DNA from: JAXGQD01 sp040766665
GTDB taxonomy: Bacteria > Bacillota > Clostridia > Saccharofermentanales > Fastidiosipilaceae
Assembly: GCA_040766665.1 (NCBI GenBank)
Contig: JAXGQD010000013.1
Span: 1-32,859 of the forward strand
DNA length: 32,859 nt
Reading direction: 5' to 3'
Shown piece by piece: positions 24,732 to 32,079 of the stretch. The position numbers and the translations under genes were made by a program. Below the pieces are notes generated by a model, which ran no database searches, was not told where the DNA came from, and saw only the letters and a program-made list of their open reading frames with translations. How positions within the stretch are numbered: the first letter of the stretch is position 1; each line of letters starts with the position of its first letter.

Positions 24732-25778
24732 ATGAAAAGTGATTATTTCAAAAGAGTCAGCAAAATTACACCTACCGGTTTCTGGATCAACAATGTCACT
24801 CGCCAAGAAGCGGAGTGGGCAGTTGAAGCGGGTGCGGTTGGGTGTACCCAAAATCCCTCGTTCCCTTGGAAGATTTTACAAGACCAGCATGAATCCGTTT
24901 ACGCGTTAGAAATCTTGGACGATCTAATCAAAAACAATCAAAATGACGAAGCTGTTTTAGATGAGTTTCAAATGATTCTCATTAAAAATATCTGTGAAAC
25001 GTTTAAGCCCATGTTCGAAGCCTCTGGTGGCCATGATGGTTGGGTCAGTATTCAAGGCAGCCCCTTCAAAGAGGATGTTCAGAGCATTATTGACTACGCC
25101 CATGCGCATCGCGCAGCAGCCGACAACATGATTATCAAAATTCCTGCAACCAAAGATGGTTTAGATGCTATGCGTATATTGGTCAAAGAAGGCGTACCAA
25201 TGCTGGCCACAGAAGTGATGTCTGTTGATCAAGCTATGGACGTCTGTGATGTGTATGAAGAAGCAAGTCAGGGCATGACTAACCCCCCCGTCATGTATAT
25301 GGCGCACATTGCCGGTATCTTTGATGAAGATTTACAGGCACTGATTGCAAAAGACAATACCGATATTGACAAGGACGCTTTGTGGCAAGCCGGTATTGCC
25401 TGTGCCAAAAAAATCCAACAGCTGATGGATAGCAGAAAATCGAAGGTTCGCCTTTTATCCGGAGGAGCCAGAGGTTTACATCATTTCACAGAAATGGTCG
25501 GTGCCAGGTCAGAAGTGACGATCAACTGGAAAGGCACTGCGGACAAATTAATAGAAGAGAACCTCCCCGTTGTACAACGTTTCTTAGCTCCAACCCCTTA
25601 CGGTGTCATTGATGAACTTTGTGCAAAGAGCGAAATGTTTAGGAAGGCGTATGTACCTAATTCTTTGGATCAAGAAGAATACGAACATTTCAGCCCAGTG
25701 GTGAGATTCAGAACTACCTTCGAAAAAGCATGGACCAATTGTCTGGCGTTTATTAAAGAGCGCAGAAGCCAAGCTTAA
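24732..25778 (+). CDS. Transaldolase-family protein
   Basis: 348-residue TIM-barrel aldolase of the transaldolase / fructose-6-phosphate aldolase superfamily. The N-terminal strand AGAVGCTQNPSFPWKIL corresponds to the family's TTNPS motif. NMIIKIPATKDGL carries the Schiff-base Lys (about residue 137). The third strand, usually a serine-rich SPR-type segment, reads VRLLSGGARG. The chain is longer than short TalC-type enzymes and diverges at the C-terminus (GVIDELC, VVRFRTTFEKAW). It lies 28 bases after the BKACE gene, with GAGGAG before the ATG. It may cleave or transfer a three-carbon dihydroxyacetone unit in the same pathway; whether it is a true transaldolase is unclear. Confidence 0.8.
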   Translation: MKSDYFKRVSKITPTGFWINNVTRQEAEWAVEAGAVGCTQNPSFPWKILQDQHESVYALEILDDLIKNNQNDEAVLDEFQMILIKNICETFKPMFEASGGHDGWVSIQGSPFKEDVQSIIDYAHAHRAAADNMIIKIPATKDGLDAMRILVKEGVPMLATEVMSVDQAMDVCDVYEEASQGMTNPPVMYMAHIAGIFDEDLQALIAKDNTDIDKDALWQAGIACAKKIQQLMDSRKSKVRLLSGGARGLHHFTEMVGARSEVTINWKGTADKLIEENLPVVQRFLAPTPYGVIDELCAKSEMFRKAYVPNSLDQEEYEHFSPVVRFRTTFEKAWTNCLAFIKERRSQA

Positions 25779-25840
25779 TCAAATTATCGTATCGATTTCT
25801 TAAAGCAAGCATTAATTATTTTCGAGTTTAGGAGAAAACC

Positions 25841-26899
25841 ATGAAGAAAAGAATTAAACTTTTAAGTCTTATCGTCAGTTCCGTTTTTGTATTAGCAGCC
25901 TGCGGCCCTGCCGCAACGACTGCAGCGGAAACAAAAGCAGCCAATACAAGCGCTGGTGCCCAGAGCGAAACCGCAGTTGCCGCTTCGGAAACAGAACAAG
26001 TCGCAGCAAGTGGCAAAAAGGATAAATATCGCATTGCCTTTGCCATCGTTTCTTCCACCACATCCAGTGCAGTACTGGCAAGGAATAACGTTGAAGAAGT
26101 TGCTGCCAGAATGGGTAATGTTGAAATTATCAACATGGACAATGCCTTTGACCCTAATAAAGCAGTCGAGAATGCCAGAAATGCAATTGCCATGCAGGTC
26201 GATTGTTTTATCGAGTACCAAATGGAATATCAGGTCAATGAGACCATTTCCCAGATGATGAAAGACGCAGGCATACCTGTCTTGGCCGTACAAATGGCTG
26301 TACCTGATGCACCTTTGTATGCAATGGATAATGTCAAGACTGGCTATCTAATGGGCAAGGCTTTGGCAGACTATGCCAATGCCAATTGGAAAGATGAAGA
26401 TGTCGTCGTTCTTTACGGAAATATTCCCCAATCCGGCCAGAATTTTGTTGATCGCCAAAAAGGCGGTGAGCAAGCAATAGAAGAATTATTCCCCGGTAAA
26501 GAAAAATTTGAGTTCAACACCAAGGCAGACTCAGAAGTGACAAGAGCAGCCGTTACCGATTTCCTGACGGCCCACCCGAATCAGAAAGTTTTAATGTGGA
26601 TGCACATTGACGAGCCCGCCATTGCTGCAGAAGCTGCTGCCGCCAATGCCGGTCGTTCGGAAGATGTCATCATCGCCAGCAGTGCAGGAACAAAAGCCTT
26701 CTTTACCGCGATGCAACAACCGGGCAGCCGTCTCTTAGGATCCTTGGCGATGTTTGCCGAGAAATGGGGAGAAGATTTAGTCCCAATGGCAATTAAACTA
26801 GCTGACGGTGAAGAGATTCCCGAGTTGTCCGGGCCGCCTTTGGAAATGATTACCAATGAGAATCTAGGCGAATATTACCCCGAATACGTCATAAAATAA
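25841..26899 (+). CDS. Sugar ABC transporter substrate-binding lipoprotein
   Basis: 352-residue extracytoplasmic binding protein. The signal peptide ends in lipobox LAAC with lipidated C21, then a long Ala/Thr/Glu/Ser-rich linker to about residue 60. The mature domain is of the Peripla_BP_4 type: KYRIAFAIVSSTTSSAVLAR, MGNVEIINMDNAFDPNKAVE, IPVLAVQMAVPDAPLYAMDN, VLMWMHIDEPAIAAEAAA. It differs clearly from the ribose-like binding protein at 7101-8108. The start has TAGGAG at good spacing. It is followed by a strong hairpin and then the ATPase and permease genes. The operon content suggests a sugar acid or lactone as ligand; this is inference. Confidence 0.9.
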   Translation: MKKRIKLLSLIVSSVFVLAACGPAATTAAETKAANTSAGAQSETAVAASETEQVAASGKKDKYRIAFAIVSSTTSSAVLARNNVEEVAARMGNVEIINMDNAFDPNKAVENARNAIAMQVDCFIEYQMEYQVNETISQMMKDAGIPVLAVQMAVPDAPLYAMDNVKTGYLMGKALADYANANWKDEDVVVLYGNIPQSGQNFVDRQKGGEQAIEELFPGKEKFEFNTKADSEVTRAAVTDFLTAHPNQKVLMWMHIDEPAIAAEAAAANAGRSEDVIIASSAGTKAFFTAMQQPGSRLLGSLAMFAEKWGEDLVPMAIKLADGEEIPELSGPPLEMITNENLGEYYPEYVIK

Positions 26900-26918
26900 T
26901 TTGATTTACAGTTCGTTG

Positions 26919-26944
26919 GAAGTTGGGGAGTAATCCCCAACTTC
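26919..26944 (+). repeat. Perfect hairpin between binding-protein and ATPase genes
   Basis: GAAGTTGGGGA (26919-26929) pairs exactly with TCCCCAACTTC (26934-26944) around the loop GTAA, a GNRA-type tetraloop. No T-run follows, so it is not a standard terminator. It takes the same place, after a binding-protein gene, as the hairpin at 8121-8150 in the first transporter operon. Confidence 0.8.
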
Positions 26945-26963
26945 AGGCCATGAGGTATAAGTC

Positions 26964-28448
26964 ATGCTGATTTTGGAAACTAAAAAGCTGCGCAAAACCT
27001 TCGATGGTATTATCGCCTGCAGCGGGATCGATTTTGAGCTTGAGAAGGGCGAAATACACACCATAATTGGTGAGAATGGGGCCGGGAAATCCACTTTCGT
27101 GCGCATGATTGTAGGTGATCACAAGCCGGATAGTGGTGAAATATGGTATGAAGGCCAACATGTGGTTTTTGAGAGCCCCAAGATGGTCAAAGACATGGGT
27201 ATCAGTATTATTTATCAAGAATTTAGCTTAATTAATACATTGTCTGTCGCTGAGAATATATTTCTTGGCCATCCTATTCAAAAGTCCGGTAGCAAAACGA
27301 TCGACTGGGAAAAAATGAACGATGAAGCCATCAAATTGATGGATCGCATCGGTTTAAAGGTCAGTCCTAAAACAATCGTCAGAAATCTCTCTGTTGCTGA
27401 ACAACAAATGGTGGAAATCTGTAAAGCGCTATCGACTGATGCCAAACTTCTCATCATGGATGAACCGACGGCTGCCCTTAATATGGATGAAAAGGAAAGA
27501 CTTTTCGAACTCATCCGAAATTTAGCCAGTGAAAATGTAACGGTTTTATACATTTCTCACTATCTCGAGGAAGTTATGAAACTATCAGATCGTATCAGTG
27601 TCTTTAGAGATGGGGCGCGGATAAAGACGCTGGAAAAGGAAGCTACCAACATCAGTGAATTAGTGCAATTGATGGTCGGTAAAGAACTGCGACAGGTTTA
27701 CCCGAGCCAGAAATCAGAGATAGGGGCTGAATTGCTTAGAGTCGACAAAGTCAATGCAGGAAAGCTCAAAGATATCTCGTTCTCAGTCAATGCCGGAGAA
27801 ATAGTTGGACTTTACGGACTCCTGGGTGCCGGACAATTGGAAATCTGCAACATGCTCTTTGGTGATTATCCCATTGATAGTGGCTCAATCTATGTTAAAG
27901 GCAAAGAAGTAAGTATTAAGAAACCAACAGACGGTCTCAAGCACAAAATTGGTCTCGTCCCGTATGACCGCAAGAACGAAGGTTTATTAATGGAAATGTC
28001 GGTTGGTGTCAATGCAACCCTTAGCGGCGCCTATGACAGATACAAATTCGGCATTATAAACCATAGACAAGAAAACGCACTGGTTGATACCTATATCAAT
28101 GATTTAAGAATTCGTACGATTGGCCATAAACAGAAAGTTAAAACACTCAGTGGTGGCAATCAGCAGAAAGTGGTTATTGCACGCAGTATAGATTCCAAAG
28201 CTGAAGTGCTCATTTTATGCGATCCGACTCGTGGTGTGGATATCGGTGCCAAAACAGAAATATACAAACTTCTCGACGAACTCAGCAACCAAGGAAAAGC
28301 AGTGATTATGATGTCTTCTGACTTACCGGAACTCACAGGGGTCACAGACAGAATAATTGTTCTAAACGGCGGAAAAATCAGCGGCGAATTGAAGTCTGAA
28401 GGCATCAGCCAGGTTGCATTACTCAAGCTTGTGAACGGAGAACAATAA
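26964..28448 (+). CDS. Sugar ABC transporter ATPase (two nucleotide-binding domains)
   Basis: 494-residue RbsA/MglA-type double ATPase. Domain one has Walker A GENGAGKST (residues 36-44), Q-loop region IIYQEFSLINTLSVAENIFL, signature LSVAEQQMVEI and Walker B LLIMDEPTAAL. Domain two has the usual degenerate Walker A (GLLGAGQLE), LVPYDRKNEGLLMEMSV, signature LSGGNQQKVVIARS and LCDPTRGVDIG. In that second Walker B the usual Glu after Asp is missing (CDPTRG instead of CDEPTRG). The second site is generally the weaker one in this family. GAGGT precedes the ATG. The stop is separated by one base from the permease start. Confidence 0.92.
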   Translation: MLILETKKLRKTFDGIIACSGIDFELEKGEIHTIIGENGAGKSTFVRMIVGDHKPDSGEIWYEGQHVVFESPKMVKDMGISIIYQEFSLINTLSVAENIFLGHPIQKSGSKTIDWEKMNDEAIKLMDRIGLKVSPKTIVRNLSVAEQQMVEICKALSTDAKLLIMDEPTAALNMDEKERLFELIRNLASENVTVLYISHYLEEVMKLSDRISVFRDGARIKTLEKEATNISELVQLMVGKELRQVYPSQKSEIGAELLRVDKVNAGKLKDISFSVNAGEIVGLYGLLGAGQLEICNMLFGDYPIDSGSIYVKGKEVSIKKPTDGLKHKIGLVPYDRKNEGLLMEMSVGVNATLSGAYDRYKFGIINHRQENALVDTYINDLRIRTIGHKQKVKTLSGGNQQKVVIARSIDSKAEVLILCDPTRGVDIGAKTEIYKLLDELSNQGKAVIMMSSDLPELTGVTDRIIVLNGGKISGELKSEGISQVALLKLVNGEQ

Positions 28449-28449
28449 T

Positions 28450-29442
28450 ATGTCTAAGGATTTATCGAACTCAAAGAAGCATGGACTTTTTCAGTTGCTG
28501 ACAAGTAATACCGTCTTCATTTTACTGGCTATCTATTTGGTGATGCTTGTATTTCTATCGATCAGAAGCCCTTACTTTTTATCTCTAAACAACGTTGCAA
28601 ACATCGGCATTTCCATCAGTGTTTTAGGTGTTTCGGCGATGGGTGTAACCATGGTTATCTTCTCAGGCGGCTTGGACTTGTCTGTTTCGGCTAGTATGGC
28701 TTTATGTAATGTCATTGTGACTACTACACTAGACAAGTTTTCTTTCCCTTGGGGCTTAGCGGTAATAATCGGAATTCTCGCCTCGGTACTCGTAGGCTTT
28801 CTAAACGGTTTAATTATCACTCAATTTTCCATCCATCCGACGATCGTGACTTTAGGCATGGCCAATGTTGTAAGAGGTCTATCACAGATCATCACGGACG
28901 GTCAGACCATATTGCTCGAGTCATCAGCAGTCAAGTTTGTGGGTTCCGGTAAGCTTTTTAATGCACTCCCGGTGCCGGTCATCATCATGGTTATAGTGAT
29001 TGCAGTTATGTACTACGTGCTACGTAACACACTCTTTGGCAGAGCGGTTTACTCTGTGGGTGGAAATGCGCGTGCAGCCTATCTGGCAGGTATATCGGTT
29101 AAAAAGACGAGATTACTCATTTTTTCACTGACCGGACTTTTTGCCGGAATATCCGGTGTCATTCTGACCGGGTTAATGGGCGCAGGACTGGCTAATGCAG
29201 CGACCGGTTGGGAAATGGATATTATCACCGCCGTTTTATTAGGTGGAACCAGCTTGACCGGTGGCGAGGGCAGTGTATTAGGTACAGCCTTAGGTTTAAT
29301 CTTCATCGGTACCCTAAATAATGGTATGACGATGCTCAATGTTAATGCCAACTGGCAGACCGTTGCTAAAGGTGTCATCCTTCTCTTCGCAGTCATTTTA
29401 GACAGCATCAGAAAAAGCAAAATGCAATCACGTAAAAGATAA
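28450..29442 (+). CDS. Sugar ABC transporter permease (RbsC-like)
   Basis: 330-residue membrane subunit of the BPD_transp_2 class, about eight to ten spans. Landmarks are MVIFSGGLDLSVSASMALC, TIVTLGMANVVRGLSQIITD, the coupling region SVGGNARAAYLAGISVKKTR and AVLLGGTSLTGGEGSVLGTAL. It begins one base after the ATPase stop, so translation is coupled. Gene order here is binding protein, ATPase, permease, whereas the first transporter has binding protein, permease, ATPase; the two systems are therefore not a recent tandem duplication. Confidence 0.92.
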   Translation: MSKDLSNSKKHGLFQLLTSNTVFILLAIYLVMLVFLSIRSPYFLSLNNVANIGISISVLGVSAMGVTMVIFSGGLDLSVSASMALCNVIVTTTLDKFSFPWGLAVIIGILASVLVGFLNGLIITQFSIHPTIVTLGMANVVRGLSQIITDGQTILLESSAVKFVGSGKLFNALPVPVIIMVIVIAVMYYVLRNTLFGRAVYSVGGNARAAYLAGISVKKTRLLIFSLTGLFAGISGVILTGLMGAGLANAATGWEMDIITAVLLGGTSLTGGEGSVLGTALGLIFIGTLNNGMTMLNVNANWQTVAKGVILLFAVILDSIRKSKMQSRKR

Positions 29443-29477
29443 TCTGTTAAACAATTAAATATGGACAGGTGAAGATC

Positions 29478-30428
29478 ATGAAAAAATCACAAAACCATGT
29501 CATCGGTATTATCGGAACAGGCGTCATCGGTTCAAGCTTAGCGTTGCTTTTTACAGGAAACGGGTTCAAAACTTACCTCTATGCCATCAATAAAGAGGAG
29601 GCCAAACTGGGTCTGGAGCGATACCGTGGCTTTGCAGGTGACTTAATCGCGAATGATTTGTTGACTGAAGAAGAGTTCGCAGCTTGCCGCGATTTGCTAC
29701 ACATCGTTGAAGGTTATGATGCTTTGGCTGAAGTGGATCTGGTTTTCGAATGCATTGTAGAAAATAGGGACATTAAGCAAAGTGTCTATAAGACGCTTAA
29801 TGAAAAGTGTAAAAATCTAAAGGCCATAGCTTCGAGCACATCGGCCATATCAGCAGAAGATTTAGTGGAAGGCTTATCTTTTGAGGAGAAAGTTTTAGTC
29901 GCACACCCTTGGAACCCTCCTCACTTAGTGCGCTTGGTGGAAGTCGTTAAAAATTCTAAGACTTCTGCGGAAGCATTAAATCTTACGCTTGAAGTGCTTT
30001 CTGATTGCGGCAGAGAAGCCGTTGTGCTAAAGAAAAATGCACCGGGTTTTATCGCAAATCGCATGCACCATGCTTTGTTTAGAGAAGCAGTGAATATTGT
30101 TGAACAAGGCATCGCTGATCCGGAAGAAGTGGATGCAGCTTTACGCAATAGTTTCGCACAACGCTATACCTCTGTAGGTATTTTTGAGCATTTTGACTAC
30201 TGTGGCTTGGATATGATTATGAGTATCCATACAAACCTATATCCGGATTTGTGCAACGCAACGCAGCCTCAAGCACTGATCAAAGATGCTTTTGAGGCAG
30301 GAAACCTGGGTTGCAAGACCGGCAAAGGCGTGCTTGATTGGACCGGAAAAGATAGTTCGGATGTTCGTATCCGAGGCAGTAAACCCTATTACCAAAAATT
30401 GAATTGGAATTTACCCAATAAAAATTAA
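29478..30428 (+). CDS. 3-hydroxyacyl-CoA dehydrogenase-family protein, possibly sugar-acid 3-dehydrogenase
   Basis: 316-residue NAD-dependent dehydrogenase. The Rossmann motif is GIIGTGVIGSSLA (GTGVIG at 13-18). The middle has VFECIVENRDIKQSVY and ASSTSAIS, and the catalytic His is H143 in VAHPWNPPH, followed by LVEVV. The C-terminal helical domain has PGFIANRMHHALFREAVNIV and GCKTGKGVLDW. Length and the AHP-x-NPP form resemble L-gulonate 3-dehydrogenase (lambda-crystallin) and carnitine dehydrogenase more than fatty-acid enzymes. Such enzymes oxidise a 3-hydroxy acid to the 3-keto acid, exactly the substrate type needed by the BKACE enzyme in this operon. The ATG at 29478 is preferred over GTG 29469 because AGGTGA precedes it. 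Confidence 0.82.
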   Translation: MKKSQNHVIGIIGTGVIGSSLALLFTGNGFKTYLYAINKEEAKLGLERYRGFAGDLIANDLLTEEEFAACRDLLHIVEGYDALAEVDLVFECIVENRDIKQSVYKTLNEKCKNLKAIASSTSAISAEDLVEGLSFEEKVLVAHPWNPPHLVRLVEVVKNSKTSAEALNLTLEVLSDCGREAVVLKKNAPGFIANRMHHALFREAVNIVEQGIADPEEVDAALRNSFAQRYTSVGIFEHFDYCGLDMIMSIHTNLYPDLCNATQPQALIKDAFEAGNLGCKTGKGVLDWTGKDSSDVRIRGSKPYYQKLNWNLPNKN

Positions 30429-30442
30429 AAGGAAGGTTAAAA

Positions 30443-31159
30443 ATGAACAAGTTACTGAAGTACCCGGAAGATAAGGAAACCATCAAAAAAATCTGTTCGA
30501 TGGTGGACTACACAGAGTCCCTTAATCCAAACTGTAATTCGCAGGATGTAATCAAAGCTTGTGAAATGGCAATCAAATATGGCTTTGCCACCAATTGTAT
30601 TTATCCGACGTGGGCTGCTTTGGCTGCAGAACATCTGAAAGGCAGTGCCTGTAAGGTACTTGTACCTATCGGTTATCCTCATGGCTCTACAACGACCGAA
30701 TGTAAAGTTGCTGAAACAAAGAAGGCTTTGGCGGACGGGGCACAAGAAATCGATATGGTCATCAATTTTGCCCGTTATTTTGACGGCGACTATGAGTATG
30801 TCAAAAACGAAATCGCTGCTGTTGTCGAGGTCTGTGCCGAACATGGGGTGAGAGTAAAAGCCATTCTTGAAGTGGGTTACATGACGACAGATGATTTACG
30901 TAGACTGGTCGAAATAGCCATCGAAGCCGGAGCTGAATACGTCAAAACCTGTACCGGATTTGGGCCGGGACGTGCCACATTAAATACAGTGGCTGTCATG
31001 GCAGATGCCGCGCAAGGACGCATCAGGGTTAAGGCGACGGGTGGTGTCGCCAGCTTAGAGGACCAACTCGGGTTTATAGAATTAGGGGCGACACGCGTGG
31101 CGGGTCGTGGCCATATCGTTGAACAGTTGGAATATCTGGGCTACGAACCACAGGAGTAA
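30443..31159 (+). CDS. deoC: Deoxyribose-phosphate aldolase family protein (DeoC-like)
   Basis: 238-residue class I aldolase of the DERA family. D104 in EIDMVINFA, K168 in EYVKTCTGFG (Schiff base) and K197 in RVKATGGVAS match the catalytic D102, K167 and K201 of E. coli DeoC. PIGYPHGSTTTECKVAE is also typical. Differences: the N-terminal IDHT-type motif reads VDYTESL, and Cys replaces Ser in the KTSTG motif. The absence of nucleoside genes (deoA, cdd, deoB) and the location in a sugar-acid operon make a deoxyribose 5-phosphate role doubtful. A related hydroxyaldehyde or sugar-acid aldol cleavage is possible. AAAGGAAGG precedes the ATG. Confidence 0.85.
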   Translation: MNKLLKYPEDKETIKKICSMVDYTESLNPNCNSQDVIKACEMAIKYGFATNCIYPTWAALAAEHLKGSACKVLVPIGYPHGSTTTECKVAETKKALADGAQEIDMVINFARYFDGDYEYVKNEIAAVVEVCAEHGVRVKAILEVGYMTTDDLRRLVEIAIEAGAEYVKTCTGFGPGRATLNTVAVMADAAQGRIRVKATGGVASLEDQLGFIELGATRVAGRGHIVEQLEYLGYEPQE

Positions 31160-31163
31160 GATT

Positions 31164-32043
31164 ATGAAAATTGGTTTTATTGGTTTAGGAATAATGGGCA
31201 AGCCCATGGCAAAAAATCTCATCAAAGGCGGTCATGAGCTGCTTGTCTGTGATTTTTCAGCCGCTGCAGTAGCGGAACTAACGGCTTTAGAGCCGCCGCT
31301 GCCACCAATGGGGCTCAAGTTGCTACAGAATGCAAAACGATTATCACTCGCATGCTGCCTAACTCACCTAATGTTAGGAAGCGCTTTTTTCTGAAAATGG
31401 AATCGCCGAAACAGTGCAAGCGGGAACAGTCATCATAGACATGTCTTCAATTAATCCGGTTGAGAGCCAAAATTTTTCCCAGCTGTTAAATAAAATGGAT
31501 GTGGAATTTTTGGATGCACCGGTGAGTGGGGGTGAACCAAAAGCAATTGACGGCAGCTTGGCTATTATGGTCGGTGGTAAGAAAGAAGTTTTTGATCAGT
31601 ATTACGAGCTCTTGATGTTGATGGGCGCTTCAGCCACTTACGTTGGTGAGTCCGGCGCGGGTAATATTGCAAAACTTGCCAACCAGATTATTGTTGCGTT
31701 GAATATTTCGGCTTTGGCCGAAGCGTTGACATTTGCCAAAAAGGCAGGTGCCGACCCGAGTTTGGTGTTTAATGCCATTCGTGCCGGCTTGGCGGGCTCA
31801 ACGGTCATGGAGGCCAAAGCACCGATGATGTTGGCGCACAACTTCAAACCGGGATTCCGTATCAAGCTCCACATCAAAGACTTGAATAATGCCCTGGATG
31901 CCGGCCATGCGATTAACAGTCCTTTGCCGCTAACCGCTCAAGCCATGGAGATGATGCAATACCTGCAAGCGTTTCAGTTTGACGGTGAAGACCACAGCAG
32001 TCTCTTAAGATATTATGAGAATATCAGTGGCATAACGCTATAG
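31164..32043 (+). pseudogene. 2-hydroxy-3-oxopropionate reductase-like (GarR/HIBADH family), two frameshifts
   Basis: The N-terminus (IGFIGLGIMGKPMAKNLIKG, NAD binding) starts at ATG 31164, with CAGGAG inside the end of the preceding gene. After VAELTAL the frame breaks near 31290. The next frame continues well (AAAATNGAQVATECKTIITR) and then breaks again near 31376, after which the last frame runs to 32043 with EALFSENGIAETV, DAPVSGGEPKAIDGSLAIM and the catalytic-Lys segment GAGNIAKLANQI. Adding one G at each place (TTAG-AGCC and TTAGG-AAGC) would restore a normal 293-residue enzyme, so two one-base losses explain everything. The enzyme would reduce tartronate semialdehyde to glycerate; the glycerate kinase next door supports this. 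It is a real pseudogene or carries sequencing errors. Confidence 0.85.
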
Positions 32044-32079
32044 CATCCAGCTAAGTGCTTGCATCGGGTGAGGTGTGTG

